Source: Falsochrobactrum tianjinense (GTDB lineage Bacteria; Pseudomonadota; Alphaproteobacteria; Rhizobiales; Rhizobiaceae). Taken from it: DNA of 64,000 nucleotides. Shown one piece after another: positions 19,211 to 27,874 of the stretch. A model generated the notes under the pieces. That model did no database searches and was not told the DNA's origin. It saw only the letters and a list, made by a program, of their open reading frames with translations. Positions within the stretch are counted from its first letter, which is position 1, and each line of letters starts with the position of its first letter. The position numbers were made by a program, and so were the translations under genes. Where the stretch lies: contig NZ_JAHRVA010000003.1 in NCBI RefSeq assembly GCF_019100495.1, positions 372,001 to 436,000 of the forward strand, written 5' to 3'.

Positions 19211-19640
19211 ATTGCGGAGTGGTGCCAGTAATAGCGAAGCATCTTTTGAGATGCCGAAGCGCACACAGGAGCGGTCGGCCGGCAACTCATGTTGTCCCTA
19301 GATGCGGTCAGTGTTGTAGAAAGCCGGGCTCTGCAAGGGTAGCCGAAGAGAGTGTAAAGTTCTGAAGCGGGCCAGATGGCTTAAACCGACCCATCGCTGC
19401 ACTGAGATTCTCCTGTGGAGGCATGAGTTGATCGGCTGATTTCGGCTGTCTGGATCACGATGGTGGGCGTTTCGTCGGGAAGATGTCGCTGAAATTTTCG
19501 ATCAATTCCTTGGATAGCAAGCTCAAGCCTAAATGAAAAACCTTGCTGCTCTAAGGTTGTCTCGACAGCATAAACGATACCTAGTCGTCGGCACTTGAGA
19601 ATTGTATCGGAATCTTGTCCAATCAAGGAGGGGGGGCAAT
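19211..19640. other. 430-bp gap before the helicase gene
   Basis: No supported gene. Probable junction between IncP backbone and cargo plus the helicase promoter; a strong ribosome binding site AAGGAGGGGGG ends the gap. Confidence 0.5.
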
Positions 19641-22571
19641 ATGACATACTTTACTGACAATGATCTTGCATTAAATCTGATCGGTGCGCCAAATACGGGC
19701 TTTCGTCCAGGTCAATTGGGCGCATTGCACTCCGTGCTAGCGCATTTTTCGGTTTATGATGAGCCAGCGATACTGTCCCTACCGACAGGTTATGGGAAGA
19801 CGGCGCTCTTAATGGCCCTACCCTTTTTGTTGCGGGCTCGTCGGATGCTGGTCGTAGAGCCATCTGACGCTTTGCGGCAGCAAACGACTAGCCATTTTAA
19901 GGAGCTCTCTGTCCTTCGTCGTCTCGGCGTCATCGCCGCCACTACTCCTGACCCCGCAGTGCTCGGTCAAAAGGGTGCCCCCGCCGACGCCTTGGCATGG
20001 ACAAAAATTGAAGAACAAGACGTCGTTATCTCGACACCGCAGAGTTTCTCTCCGGTTGTTGCGCCAGAGGCTGCAAAGAACCTTTTTGACCTGATCATCT
20101 TCGATGAGGCACATCATGCCCCTGCAGAAACATGGGTAGCTTTCCTCGCACATTACCCCAGAGCAAAGTTTATATTCTTGACCGCTACACCCTTCCGTCG
20201 GGATAGAAAGGTAATCCCAGGCAGAATGGCCTATTGGTATCCGGTTTCAAAAGCTGCGAAAGAATCTGCTTTCGGGCGCGTCACGTTCACGCCGGCACCA
20301 GTGCGGAATGCCAACGATGATGACGAAATTGACCGGTCAGTTGCGCGAACGGCAGTCGCGCGGCTGCGCGCTGACCAAGCAAACGGCTATGATCATCGCA
20401 TTTTTGCCCGTGCCGCGACGATAGCGTCAGCGCGGCAGCTGGTAGGGCTCTACGAAGAGGCGGGGGCACGTGTGAGAACTATCAACAGTCATGCATCGAA
20501 GCGCACCCAGGACAAGGCTGAAGCTGAACTGCTCGCGGGTGAGATCGATGGTGTCGTCTGCGTCGACATGTTCGGTGAGGGCTATGACTTCCCCAAGCTG
20601 AAGATCGCGGCGCTGCACGCTCCGCACCGCTCCCTAGTCCCTACTTTGCAGTTCATTGGCCGCTTCGCACGTACGAACGATGCCGCGACTGGCGATGCAA
20701 CGCTCGTTGCACCGCTCTCACGACTTAAAGACGCTTCGGTCAAGCTGTTCAAGGAAGGCGTCGACATCGCAGAGATGATAGACGAGGTTGCGCGTGCACA
20801 GATTGCGGAGGCGGAAGCTGACCGTGAGGTCCTGGATTTCCTCAAAATAAGCAAGCAGGCCGACTCTGACTACGATTCCGTGACTCCTCTCTTACTGGAG
20901 CTCTACGCGCACGCTCAAATATTCGAGTGCCAAGCTCAGCCGGATTTCTCACAATTTGGAGCCATTATTGGCCGCAACTTGAGGGTGGCTAAGCAATGGA
21001 CATCAGAAGACGGGCTGGTGACGTTGCTTCTGACCGTAGACACATCGCCACCCAACTGGGCGACTTCCGATGTGCTGTTGAACGTGCGGCATGATGCATT
21101 TCTACTGGCTTACAATCAAGCATCGCACTTGTGCTATATCGGCTCGACCCGTCGTACCGCTCGCATCTATCAGGATCTCATACAGGCGTCGCTGCCTGAT
21201 CAGCATAGACCGATCAGCTACGAGCGCACGCGCCGTGCCTTGAGTGGGCTTAACAGCCTTAGGTTCTACAATGTCGGCTTGAGGAACACGGCAGTGAATT
21301 CCCAGGCTGAGTCTTACCGTGTTATGACAGGTCCGGCGGCGGAGCGCGCAATTACAACTGGAGATGCCCGCGCCTATTCGCAGGGCCACTTTTTCGGAAG
21401 CGGCGTGGGTGGTGATGAGGTACGTGAGACGATAGGTGCCAGCAGCAGTTCGCGCATCTGGTCTAACCAACGTCTTACGGTCGCCGAATACATCGAGTGG
21501 ATTACTGTGCTGAACGGAAGACTTGGTGGTGGCGGCGGGATTTCGGCATCGCAACTCGACATCATTCAGCACGCGCGCACCTTGCGCCAAATTCCGGAAC
21601 ATATCATCGCCGCCGGCTGGCACAAGCAAGCTTATCGCCTGGCGCTACGCGTCCGGTGGCGGGCCGGACTTGAAGCTCCTTGGACCTATGGGATTATCAC
21701 CGACCTCGATCTCGCCAATTTCCAGGTAAACGCAGCGCGTTCGGCCATGGCCTTCGATGTCGTCTCCGATACTTTCAGCAGTAGCTTTTGCTTCGACCTT
21801 GGGGGCGGAGCTTTGTTCACAAAGGTCGGGGCAAACGACATAGAGATCGTCTCAGGATATGATGAATGGACGGACCTGGCATCATGGCTATCCTACCATC
21901 CTCCGGTCTTTTACGCAGCGGACAAGTCGTCATTCATAGGTGTCAATCTTACTGCCGCAGCAGCCAATGTCGTCACGCAGCTTCGTGATGGCGATGCCGA
22001 AGTTCTTGCCTGGGATAACTGCAAGATTGACCTGGAATTCGGGCCTAACCAACCAGATGGAAGGCTCAGTGTTCATGGGTGGTTGGAGAAGCATCTGTGT
22101 GAACTGGCTGACCTTATTGTGCTAGTTTATGACCACCGTAGCGGAGAGGCGGCCGACTATATAGCAGTTGTACAAAATCCGGATGGCTCCCTCGTGGTCA
22201 GGCTTTACCACTGCAAAGGCGCGGGTGGCGCACCTTCAGGTGGGCGCGTAGGCGATGTCTATGAAGTGTCGGGGCAAATGTTGAAATCCATCGCCTATTG
22301 CGATGCTACAGTGCTTGTTCAGCACGTTGAGCATCGGATCAACCCAGGTCGTCACCGTAATCCGTCGCAGTTTATTCGAGGAAATCTCGACATCCTGAAA
22401 CAGGCGCTTGAAAACACCCCGCCAACGGGACTGGTGTTTGAAATCTTTGGTGTGCAACCGGGTATATCGAAGGGGGCTGTGGATGCGCACCTCGCCGACC
22501 TGATGGTTTATGGATTGGACTACGCACAGCGTGGCGGAGCGGCCAAGGCCCAATGGTTGACCAGTGCTTAG
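19641..22571 (+). CDS. Large SF2 (DEAD/DEAH) helicase with nuclease-like C-terminus
   Basis: A 976-residue protein. The helicase core has Q-like FRPGQLGAL, motif I LPTGYGKT (about residues 49-56), motif II DEAH, motif III TATPFRRD and motif VI QFIGRFAR. The middle is unassigned. Near residues 835-860 the pattern E-A-A-D-Y-I then V-R-L-Y-H-C-K resembles a PD-(D/E)XK nuclease core, followed by VGDVYEVSGQMLKSI. ATG 19641 follows AAGGAGGGGGGCAAT. It is alone on its strand between traJ and trbJ, in a cargo slot. A role in defence against foreign DNA is plausible but inferred. Confidence 0.85.
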   Translation: MTYFTDNDLALNLIGAPNTGFRPGQLGALHSVLAHFSVYDEPAILSLPTGYGKTALLMALPFLLRARRMLVVEPSDALRQQTTSHFKELSVLRRLGVIAATTPDPAVLGQKGAPADALAWTKIEEQDVVISTPQSFSPVVAPEAAKNLFDLIIFDEAHHAPAETWVAFLAHYPRAKFIFLTATPFRRDRKVIPGRMAYWYPVSKAAKESAFGRVTFTPAPVRNANDDDEIDRSVARTAVARLRADQANGYDHRIFARAATIASARQLVGLYEEAGARVRTINSHASKRTQDKAEAELLAGEIDGVVCVDMFGEGYDFPKLKIAALHAPHRSLVPTLQFIGRFARTNDAATGDATLVAPLSRLKDASVKLFKEGVDIAEMIDEVARAQIAEAEADREVLDFLKISKQADSDYDSVTPLLLELYAHAQIFECQAQPDFSQFGAIIGRNLRVAKQWTSEDGLVTLLLTVDTSPPNWATSDVLLNVRHDAFLLAYNQASHLCYIGSTRRTARIYQDLIQASLPDQHRPISYERTRRALSGLNSLRFYNVGLRNTAVNSQAESYRVMTGPAAERAITTGDARAYSQGHFFGSGVGGDEVRETIGASSSSRIWSNQRLTVAEYIEWITVLNGRLGGGGGISASQLDIIQHARTLRQIPEHIIAAGWHKQAYRLALRVRWRAGLEAPWTYGIITDLDLANFQVNAARSAMAFDVVSDTFSSSFCFDLGGGALFTKVGANDIEIVSGYDEWTDLASWLSYHPPVFYAADKSSFIGVNLTAAAANVVTQLRDGDAEVLAWDNCKIDLEFGPNQPDGRLSVHGWLEKHLCELADLIVLVYDHRSGEAADYIAVVQNPDGSLVVRLYHCKGAGGAPSGGRVGDVYEVSGQMLKSIAYCDATVLVQHVEHRINPGRHRNPSQFIRGNLDILKQALENTPPTGLVFEIFGVQPGISKGAVDAHLADLMVYGLDYAQRGGAAKAQWLTSA

Positions 22572-22788
22572 GTTGCTAGCACCTACTTGTCGAGATGGAC
22601 TGGCGCTCAACTGGTATCGTTCCCCGCAACGAGAATGATTGTCATGCTGTGCCTGTCGTTCATCAGGTGGAGAAAAAGCCATCTTCATCAACGACCTCGT
22701 TCAGCGTGGCCACGGTGTGGCATGTTGTTGATTGATTGCCAGCTACACTCCGATGGATTCTGTTTACCCCCAGCTACGACATCCTCAA

Positions 22789-23466
22789 TCAAAGGGCTAA
22801 TCGAGGGGTGGTGGCCGCCCGCGTTGTTTCAAGAGCGGCTAGCTCCCGGTGGATCGGTTCCTTGACCCTGAGTGCATCCAGCTCACCCAAAACGGCGCTT
22901 TCGTCGAGACAGCTTTGTATCAGGCTCCATGCGCAACCGGCCATGTTCAAACCGATGCCATCGATTCGAGCCGCTGGTTCAATCTCCAAGCGCAACCGGT
23001 AGAGCGCCACGGACCGCACAAGGTCGACGAGGCTGATCTCCCCTTTCCCGGCACACAGCACTGACATTTCAACTAAACGGCATGCTTCGTGCAAGGAGGT
23101 TTTAGGAGTGCAGTTCGGATGAGTCCGAACACAGGCAACTTGATCGCACATATCGCCCCACAGCGCCCGCCAGAGGCCAGCGGGGCCGCTGTGGTAGACC
23201 TGTCGTGCATCCGCCCACATTGGAACCGATTCCAGCATATCCAACGCCCGCTTTGTTAGCGGTCGATCACCCCGGAAAAACGGGTGCCATTTTTTTGTTG
23301 TGTTCGTTTGCGTGGCCTCCTGCGAATAGCCATCGTAAACGCTGGAAAAATGGTAGCAGCTATAAGCCGTTTCCGGCTTTTCTGGAATCGCTACCCGCCG
23401 TGCTAATTCATACAAAAGGGCTACTGATTGGGTGATTTCCCGTGCGAGTTCAGTGCGGTTTTTCAT
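22789..23466 (-). CDS. Hypothetical protein, divergent from the trb remnant
   Basis: A 225-residue soluble protein of no recognised family, with several Cys (YSCYHF, DMCDQVAC, HPNC, CAGKGE, MAGCAWS) and a largely helical makeup. It reads away from the 23592 gene and shares a promoter region that includes a KorA-like operator. Nothing between 22572 and 22788 is coding. Confidence 0.65.
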   Translation of the reverse strand: MKNRTELAREITQSVALLYELARRVAIPEKPETAYSCYHFSSVYDGYSQEATQTNTTKKWHPFFRGDRPLTKRALDMLESVPMWADARQVYHSGPAGLWRALWGDMCDQVACVRTHPNCTPKTSLHEACRLVEMSVLCAGKGEISLVDLVRSVALYRLRLEIEPAARIDGIGLNMAGCAWSLIQSCLDESAVLGELDALRVKEPIHRELAALETTRAATTPRLAL

Positions 23467-23470
23467 AAGT

Positions 23471-23482
23471 GTTTAGCTAAAT
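23471..23482. promoter_or_regulatory. KorA-like operator (O_A), 11 of 12 bases
   Basis: GTTTAGCTAAAT differs at one base from the IncP KorA site GTTTAGCTAAAC. It lies immediately upstream of the 23466 start, between divergent genes. Confidence 0.6.
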
Positions 23483-23591
23483 AATACCTGGTTCTATATG
23501 GTGTAGAAAAAAATCCCAAAACATACACTAAATAATGGCCGAAGTTTCGGCAATATGCACCTTGTGATTCATTTCTACGAGGTGCTTTTTT

Positions 23592-23888
23592 GTGAGCCGA
23601 ACACTTGAGTTTCTTCTGGAGAAATATGGCCCCACGCTTGACTCGGACGAATTAGGCGAAGTTCTGAACAGGCGCCCTGCCACGGTCAAGGCGGCGTTAT
23701 CAATTCGTGTGGAAGAGTGGGCCAAAGTTCTTCATGCACGACGCGTTAAAGTCGGGCGCAAATTCTATTACCCGACCGAGGCTGTCGCTGATCTCCTGGC
23801 TGGCAACCTGCTAAGCCAGCCCGTTCCTGGCCCGGCCAATTTAGCCGCTAAAAATTCAATCAAACCGGAGGAATCCGACGATGCGTAA
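23592..23888 (+). CDS. Small putative DNA-binding protein upstream of trbJ
   Basis: A 98-residue protein starting with GTG after CGAGGTGCT. EVLNRRPATVKAALS and GRKFYYPTEAVADLL resemble an excisionase/MerR-like winged helix; no named family is certain. Its 3' end contains a KorB-type operator translated as part of the protein (LAAKN), and it overlaps trbJ by 8 bp, so it leads the trbJKL operon and may regulate it. Confidence 0.68.
   Translation: MSRTLEFLLEKYGPTLDSDELGEVLNRRPATVKAALSIRVEEWAKVLHARRVKVGRKFYYPTEAVADLLAGNLLSQPVPGPANLAAKNSIKPEESDDA
23840..23852. promoter_or_regulatory. KorB-type operator (O_B), copy 4, inside a coding region
   Basis: TTTAGCCGCTAAA, perfect match, 28 bp before the trbJ start and within the preceding gene. 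Confidence 0.85.
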
Positions 23889-24642
23889 AACCATCATCGC
23901 CATCAGTGCGGCCGCCGTTCTGAGCTTGGTCGCCATTCCGTTTTCGCCAGCTCATGCCGGCATCCCTGTAATGGACGGCACCAACCTGACGCAAAACATC
24001 ATGACCGCGATCGAGAGCGCGTCTCAGACGCTCAAGCAGATCGAGCAGTACCAGACGCAGTTGCAGCAGTATGAAAACCAACTGCAAAACTCGCTCGCCC
24101 CGGCCCAGCAGATTTGGGACCAGGCCCAGGGCACCATCGACGGCCTGGTGGCCGCCACCGACCGGCTCAGCCAACTGCAAAACCAGTTCGGCAGCCTGGA
24201 TAGCTACCTGGAGAAATTCCAGGACCTGGATTTCTACCGGAACAGTCCGTGCTTCAACGGCGGCAACTGTACCGCAGCGGAACGCGCCAAGCTGGACGAG
24301 GCGAAGGCGGTGGCATCAGAAGCGCGCACCGAGGCCAACAAAGCCAGCGCGGAAATTGCCGCCGGTCAGCTCGAAGACCTAAAGGATGACGCCCGGCAGC
24401 TCAAACGGCTTCAGGGCGCCGCGAAGGGCGCGCGCGGTCAGATGGAAGCCATCGGCTACGCCAATCAGCTCGCAGGTCAACAAGCCTATCAGCTCCTTCA
24501 GATGCGCACGGCGCTCGTAGCGCAACAAGCGGCCGTCACCGCCAAAATGCAGGATGAGGCCAACGAGAAAGCCAGGACGGACGCGATAATCGAGACACTA
24601 AACGAGCCCGGGTTCAAGCCCAGTGCTCCGTCAAAATATTGA
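23881..24642 (+). CDS. trbJ: TrbJ, VirB5-like conjugation/entry-exclusion protein
   Basis: Periplasmic or pilus-tip component of IncP mating-pair formation. It has 253 residues with a signal peptide (residues 1-22, cleavage after AHA), then long Gln-rich coiled coil (QTLKQIEQYQTQLQQYENQL) and a helical C-terminal half with a NSPCFNGGNC Cys pair. TrbJ and TrbK have both been linked to RK2 entry exclusion. The last 11 residues, PGFKPSAPSKY, recur at the end of TrbK. It has an 8-bp overlap with the upstream gene, and trbK follows 9 bp later. Confidence 0.92.
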   Translation: MRKTIIAISAAAVLSLVAIPFSPAHAGIPVMDGTNLTQNIMTAIESASQTLKQIEQYQTQLQQYENQLQNSLAPAQQIWDQAQGTIDGLVAATDRLSQLQNQFGSLDSYLEKFQDLDFYRNSPCFNGGNCTAAERAKLDEAKAVASEARTEANKASAEIAAGQLEDLKDDARQLKRLQGAAKGARGQMEAIGYANQLAGQQAYQLLQMRTALVAQQAAVTAKMQDEANEKARTDAIIETLNEPGFKPSAPSKY

Positions 24643-24651
24643 GGAGGGCGT

Positions 24652-24888
24652 ATGAAAACGATGCGTTTCATCGCGGCACTGGTCATCGCGGTCGGCTTGG
24701 CCGGCTGCGGCGACTCCAAGGTAGAGGCGACAGCAAGCACCTGCGCGGACGATTACATCCAGAAGGCTTTGGACCAAATGAGCCGGGAAGCGGATCGGAT
24801 CGCGTTCCTCGACGAGTGCGAAACGATCAAGAGGATCGAGGCTTTGAACAGGCCTGGTTTCAAGCCAAGCGCTCCATCCAAATATTAA
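24652..24888 (+). CDS. trbK: TrbK-like entry-exclusion lipoprotein
   Basis: A 78-residue lipoprotein: signal RFIAALVIAVGLAGC with lipobox LAGC, Cys at about residue 19. It occupies the trbK position between trbJ and trbL. In RP4 TrbK in the recipient blocks entry of related plasmids. Two further Cys (STCADD, DECE) could form a disulfide. Its C-terminus PGFKPSAPSKY matches TrbJ's exactly in protein although codons differ. Confidence 0.85.
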   Translation: MKTMRFIAALVIAVGLAGCGDSKVEATASTCADDYIQKALDQMSREADRIAFLDECETIKRIEALNRPGFKPSAPSKY

Positions 24889-24907
24889 TCGCTAAGTGGT
24901 GGAACTG

Positions 24908-26299
24908 ATGAAATCCAACGTTTGGAAAGGGTTATTGACTCTCGCGGTGATCCTGCTCGTTGCCGAACCGGCGCTTGCTGACGTTCAAGGTGCCAACGTC
25001 ATGGATGATGCACTGAGCCGGTTCGAAAGTGCGTCCTCGCAATGGAGCAGCACCATCGTCAGTGCGGCAACCCGGCTATTTTGGTCCCTAGCGACGATCT
25101 CTTTAGTCTGGACTGCCGGAACCATGATTTTGCGGAAGGCCGATATTGGCGAGTTCTTCGCCGAGTTCTTCCGCTTTATCATGTTCATCGGCATTTTTTG
25201 GTTTTTCCTGTCCAATGCGGTTTCCGGCTACAACATCGCCGGCACCATTGTGGATTCGTTGAAACAGCTTGCCGGGGAGGCGGGAGGTCTCGGGTCCACC
25301 AAACTCGGCCCTTCCGCCATCCTGGATATGGGCTTCGAGCTGGATGAGAAGGCGCGCGAATCGGTCAGGGGGATTGGATTGGGTGGCTGGGCGGATTCGC
25401 TCATCATGCAAGTTCTTGGTCTCGTGATGCTGATTATCATGGCCATTATCGCGGTGAATCTGCTGATTGTTCAGGTGTCCGCTTGGGTTTTGCTCTATGG
25501 CGGAGTGTTCTTCTTGGGTATGGGGGGCAGCCGTTGGACCTCCGAGCTGGCCATCGGTTACTACCGCGCGATCCTCGGGATCGCGGCGCAGTTAATGGGG
25601 ATGGTCCTTATCGTCGCCATCGGCAAGGATTTTATCGACGGCTATTACGCGCAGATCAGTGATGGTTTGTCGAAACACGATCTGAGTGTGATTCTAGTGG
25701 TTGGGGTGATGTTGCTGTTCCTCGTGAATAAGATTCCCCCAATGCTCGCCGGCATTGTCACGGGCAGCGCCGTTGGCAGTGTGGGTGCTGCGGGCAGCTT
25801 TGGTGCCGGCGCCATGTTCGGTGCGGCCACCACGGCGGGTGCTGCTGCAATGACTGTCGGAAGCCTTGCCACGGCCGGTGCCGGAAAGATCGTGGCCGCC
25901 GCCTCTATGGCAGGTCAGAACATCAACGCTGGCAGCGATCTGCTTGCTCGCCCTCTCGGCGGCGTTCAGGGAGGCATTGCAGGTGCAGCGGCTAAGATGA
26001 CTCGGTTCGGTGCTGACACCATGGCGAACTTAGCAACGGGCAAAACAAAGCAGGCTCCAATTCCAACACCAGGAAGTCCCGAAGGCCTGGCGGCGAAGGT
26101 CGATAATGCTATGGGAGCCAACGACGCGCCCAGGTTTGATGGCAATAGCCTTACGGGAGGAGTGGGCAGCGGTACGCGAATGCAGGAAGAACAGTCCGGC
26201 TTTGCAGAAGCGGCGATGGACATGATGCAAAACACGGACGCCAGCGTCGATACAAAATCCGAAGTCGCTCAGTTTGTGAGGAAGGGTTCTAGGACCTGA
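24908..26299 (+). CDS. trbL: TrbL, VirB6-like inner-membrane channel protein
   Basis: Polytopic T4SS inner-membrane component of 463 residues. A signal-like first helix (LLTLAVILLVAEPALA) is followed by about six membrane segments to residue 275, then a Gly/Ala-rich region and a soluble polar tail, the usual TrbL plan. ATG 24908 is chosen over GTG 24896. The other mating-pair genes (trbB-trbI) are absent, so TrbL has no apparatus of its own here. Confidence 0.92.
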   Translation: MKSNVWKGLLTLAVILLVAEPALADVQGANVMDDALSRFESASSQWSSTIVSAATRLFWSLATISLVWTAGTMILRKADIGEFFAEFFRFIMFIGIFWFFLSNAVSGYNIAGTIVDSLKQLAGEAGGLGSTKLGPSAILDMGFELDEKARESVRGIGLGGWADSLIMQVLGLVMLIIMAIIAVNLLIVQVSAWVLLYGGVFFLGMGGSRWTSELAIGYYRAILGIAAQLMGMVLIVAIGKDFIDGYYAQISDGLSKHDLSVILVVGVMLLFLVNKIPPMLAGIVTGSAVGSVGAAGSFGAGAMFGAATTAGAAAMTVGSLATAGAGKIVAAASMAGQNINAGSDLLARPLGGVQGGIAGAAAKMTRFGADTMANLATGKTKQAPIPTPGSPEGLAAKVDNAMGANDAPRFDGNSLTGGVGSGTRMQEEQSGFAEAAMDMMQNTDASVDTKSEVAQFVRKGSRT

Positions 26300-26370
26300 A
26301 AACGCGCCGGCCGGCGGCAGGTGTGCACGGCCGGCACTTCCATTGACCACCTGTGCGAGAGGTGATCGAC

Positions 26371-26598
26371 ATGGCAACGCAATATACTACTGATGTTTCA
26401 CAAGCAATTCAGCACGCGGCCGCGGGGCTGAACACCATCGACTGGCTGGACCAGGCCGCGGCCCGCGAGCTGGGGCCGCTGGCCGAGGCAACGGCTAACA
26501 TGTTCATGGTCCTGTTCTACCAGGCCGAAACGGGCCTCGCGACCCGCGAGGATTTTCTACAGGCCCGCGCCGAGATTCGGCGGGCACTGCGAAACTAA
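26371..26598 (+). CDS. Small hypothetical protein
   Basis: A 75-residue soluble helical protein (GLNTIDWLDQAAARELGPLA, FYQAETGLATREDFLQARAE). ATG 26371 follows GAGAGGTGATCG; the frame opens a little earlier at 26353. Located after trbL and before a small membrane protein; no family recognised. Confidence 0.65.
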   Translation: MATQYTTDVSQAIQHAAAGLNTIDWLDQAAARELGPLAEATANMFMVLFYQAETGLATREDFLQARAEIRRALRN

Positions 26599-26614
26599 TC
26601 ACCCAGGAGTTGTT

Positions 26615-26869
26615 ATGGACTTCAACATTCCCCCGCAAACCATCTCGGAATGGATGCTAGTGCTGGCTTTGGTGTGTTGCATAATTTTTGCGTTCTGGGC
26701 CTTGGGTCAAATGCTTGACGCGAAAGGCTACGGACCTCAGATGGAACGCCTGCGGGAGCGTCTGGACGCTTTCAGAGATCGCTATTTTTTTTCTGCCGGG
26801 AAGTGGGGGCAATCTCAAGCAGAGCGCCTTGCAGGGCTCCGGAGGCGCGAGAAGCGTGAAAAGCAGTAA
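26615..26869 (+). CDS. Small single-pass membrane protein
   Basis: An 84-residue protein with one membrane helix (WMLVLALVCCIIFAFWALGQML, about residues 13-34) and a strongly basic cytoplasmic tail ending RREKREKQ. ATG 26615 has an AGGAG site 7 bases upstream. It is 16 bp after the preceding small gene, so the two are probably co-transcribed with trbJKL. No function known. Confidence 0.68.
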   Translation: MDFNIPPQTISEWMLVLALVCCIIFAFWALGQMLDAKGYGPQMERLRERLDAFRDRYFFSAGKWGQSQAERLAGLRRREKREKQ

Positions 26870-26897
26870 CACCCAGGGCGGCCAAGAGCCGCCCTTT

Positions 26898-27854
26898 TCA
26901 ATTCCCCTCTGGCGTCCCCTTCCCCCGCCTAGATCCCCGCAGCAGGATAACCATCGTCAGCATGAGCAGCGCCGCCCCGATAATCGCCGGCAGGCTCAAA
27001 CGTTCATCGAACAGCACGAAGGCCAGCACGGTGGCCGTCAGCGGTTCCGCCAGGGCCAGGATGCTGGCCGGCGTTGCCGGCGTGTCCCGCATCCCTCGAA
27101 AATACAGCAGGTACGCCAGGGCAGTGGGCACCAGGCCCACATACAGCAGCGCCGCCCATGCCGACACCGACCAGGTACCGAACGGGACATCGGTAGTGAG
27201 AGCGAACGGAGCTAGGAACAAAGCCCCCGCCCCGAACCCCACGACGATGATCTTGCCAGGGTCATGGTGTGCCAGGGACCGGCTGCACAGCACGAACACC
27301 GCATAGGAGAGCGCCGACCCCAGGGCCAGCAGCACGCCGACCGGGTCGCCGGCGTCCGACGGCACGCCTACCAAGAGGCCCGCCCCTACCAGACCGATCA
27401 GCAACGCCGTCACGATCCGGCGTGTCACCGGCTCGTCCAGGAGGATCACGGCGGCCGCGCCGACCAAGACCGGGGCCGAGCAAATGGTGATGAGGGTGGC
27501 CAAGGCCACGCCAATCAGGGCGACGGCCTGGAAATAGAACACCTGGTAGAGCGCCATGGCCACACCCAGGGTGGCGATGCGGAACAGATCGCGGCCGGGA
27601 AAATGGAAGGTGGCCGGCCCGAGCCGCCACCAGCACCAGGCGGCCAGCAGCGGCACGGCCAGAGCCAGGCGGAAGAACCCAACCACCAGCGGTGGCACGT
27701 CCTCGATGCCGTAGAGCGTTTTGGACGCGATGCCGACCGTGCCCCACAGCATGGCCCCTAGAGCGACGAGGACCGGGCCGAAGCCTGGCCGTGGCGAACT
27801 GGATGTGGCAACAACACTCAAAAGAAGGGCCCTTGATGTCAAAATTCTGGCCAA
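26898..27854 (-). CDS. EamA/RhaT-family (DMT) transporter
   Basis: Ten-helix inner-membrane permease of 318 residues made of two EamA repeats (ALGAMLWGTVGIASKTLYG near the start, ALGSALSYAVFVLCSRSL at the second repeat, PLTATVLAFVLFDERLS near the end). Such proteins export amino acids or metabolites; the substrate cannot be told. The frame starts with TTG at 27854; a TTG slightly downstream is also possible. It is cargo of the island and runs opposite to its neighbours. Confidence 0.82.
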   Translation of the reverse strand: MARILTSRALLLSVVATSSSPRPGFGPVLVALGAMLWGTVGIASKTLYGIEDVPPLVVGFFRLALAVPLLAAWCWWRLGPATFHFPGRDLFRIATLGVAMALYQVFYFQAVALIGVALATLITICSAPVLVGAAAVILLDEPVTRRIVTALLIGLVGAGLLVGVPSDAGDPVGVLLALGSALSYAVFVLCSRSLAHHDPGKIIVVGFGAGALFLAPFALTTDVPFGTWSVSAWAALLYVGLVPTALAYLLYFRGMRDTPATPASILALAEPLTATVLAFVLFDERLSLPAIIGAALLMLTMVILLRGSRRGKGTPEGN

Positions 27855-27874
27855 TACATTGCCGATGAGGAGAC

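Noticed and set aside
26688..27215. Frame covering the small membrane gene and the EamA 3' end
   Set aside because: Overlaps two better supported genes in other frames and shows no domain.
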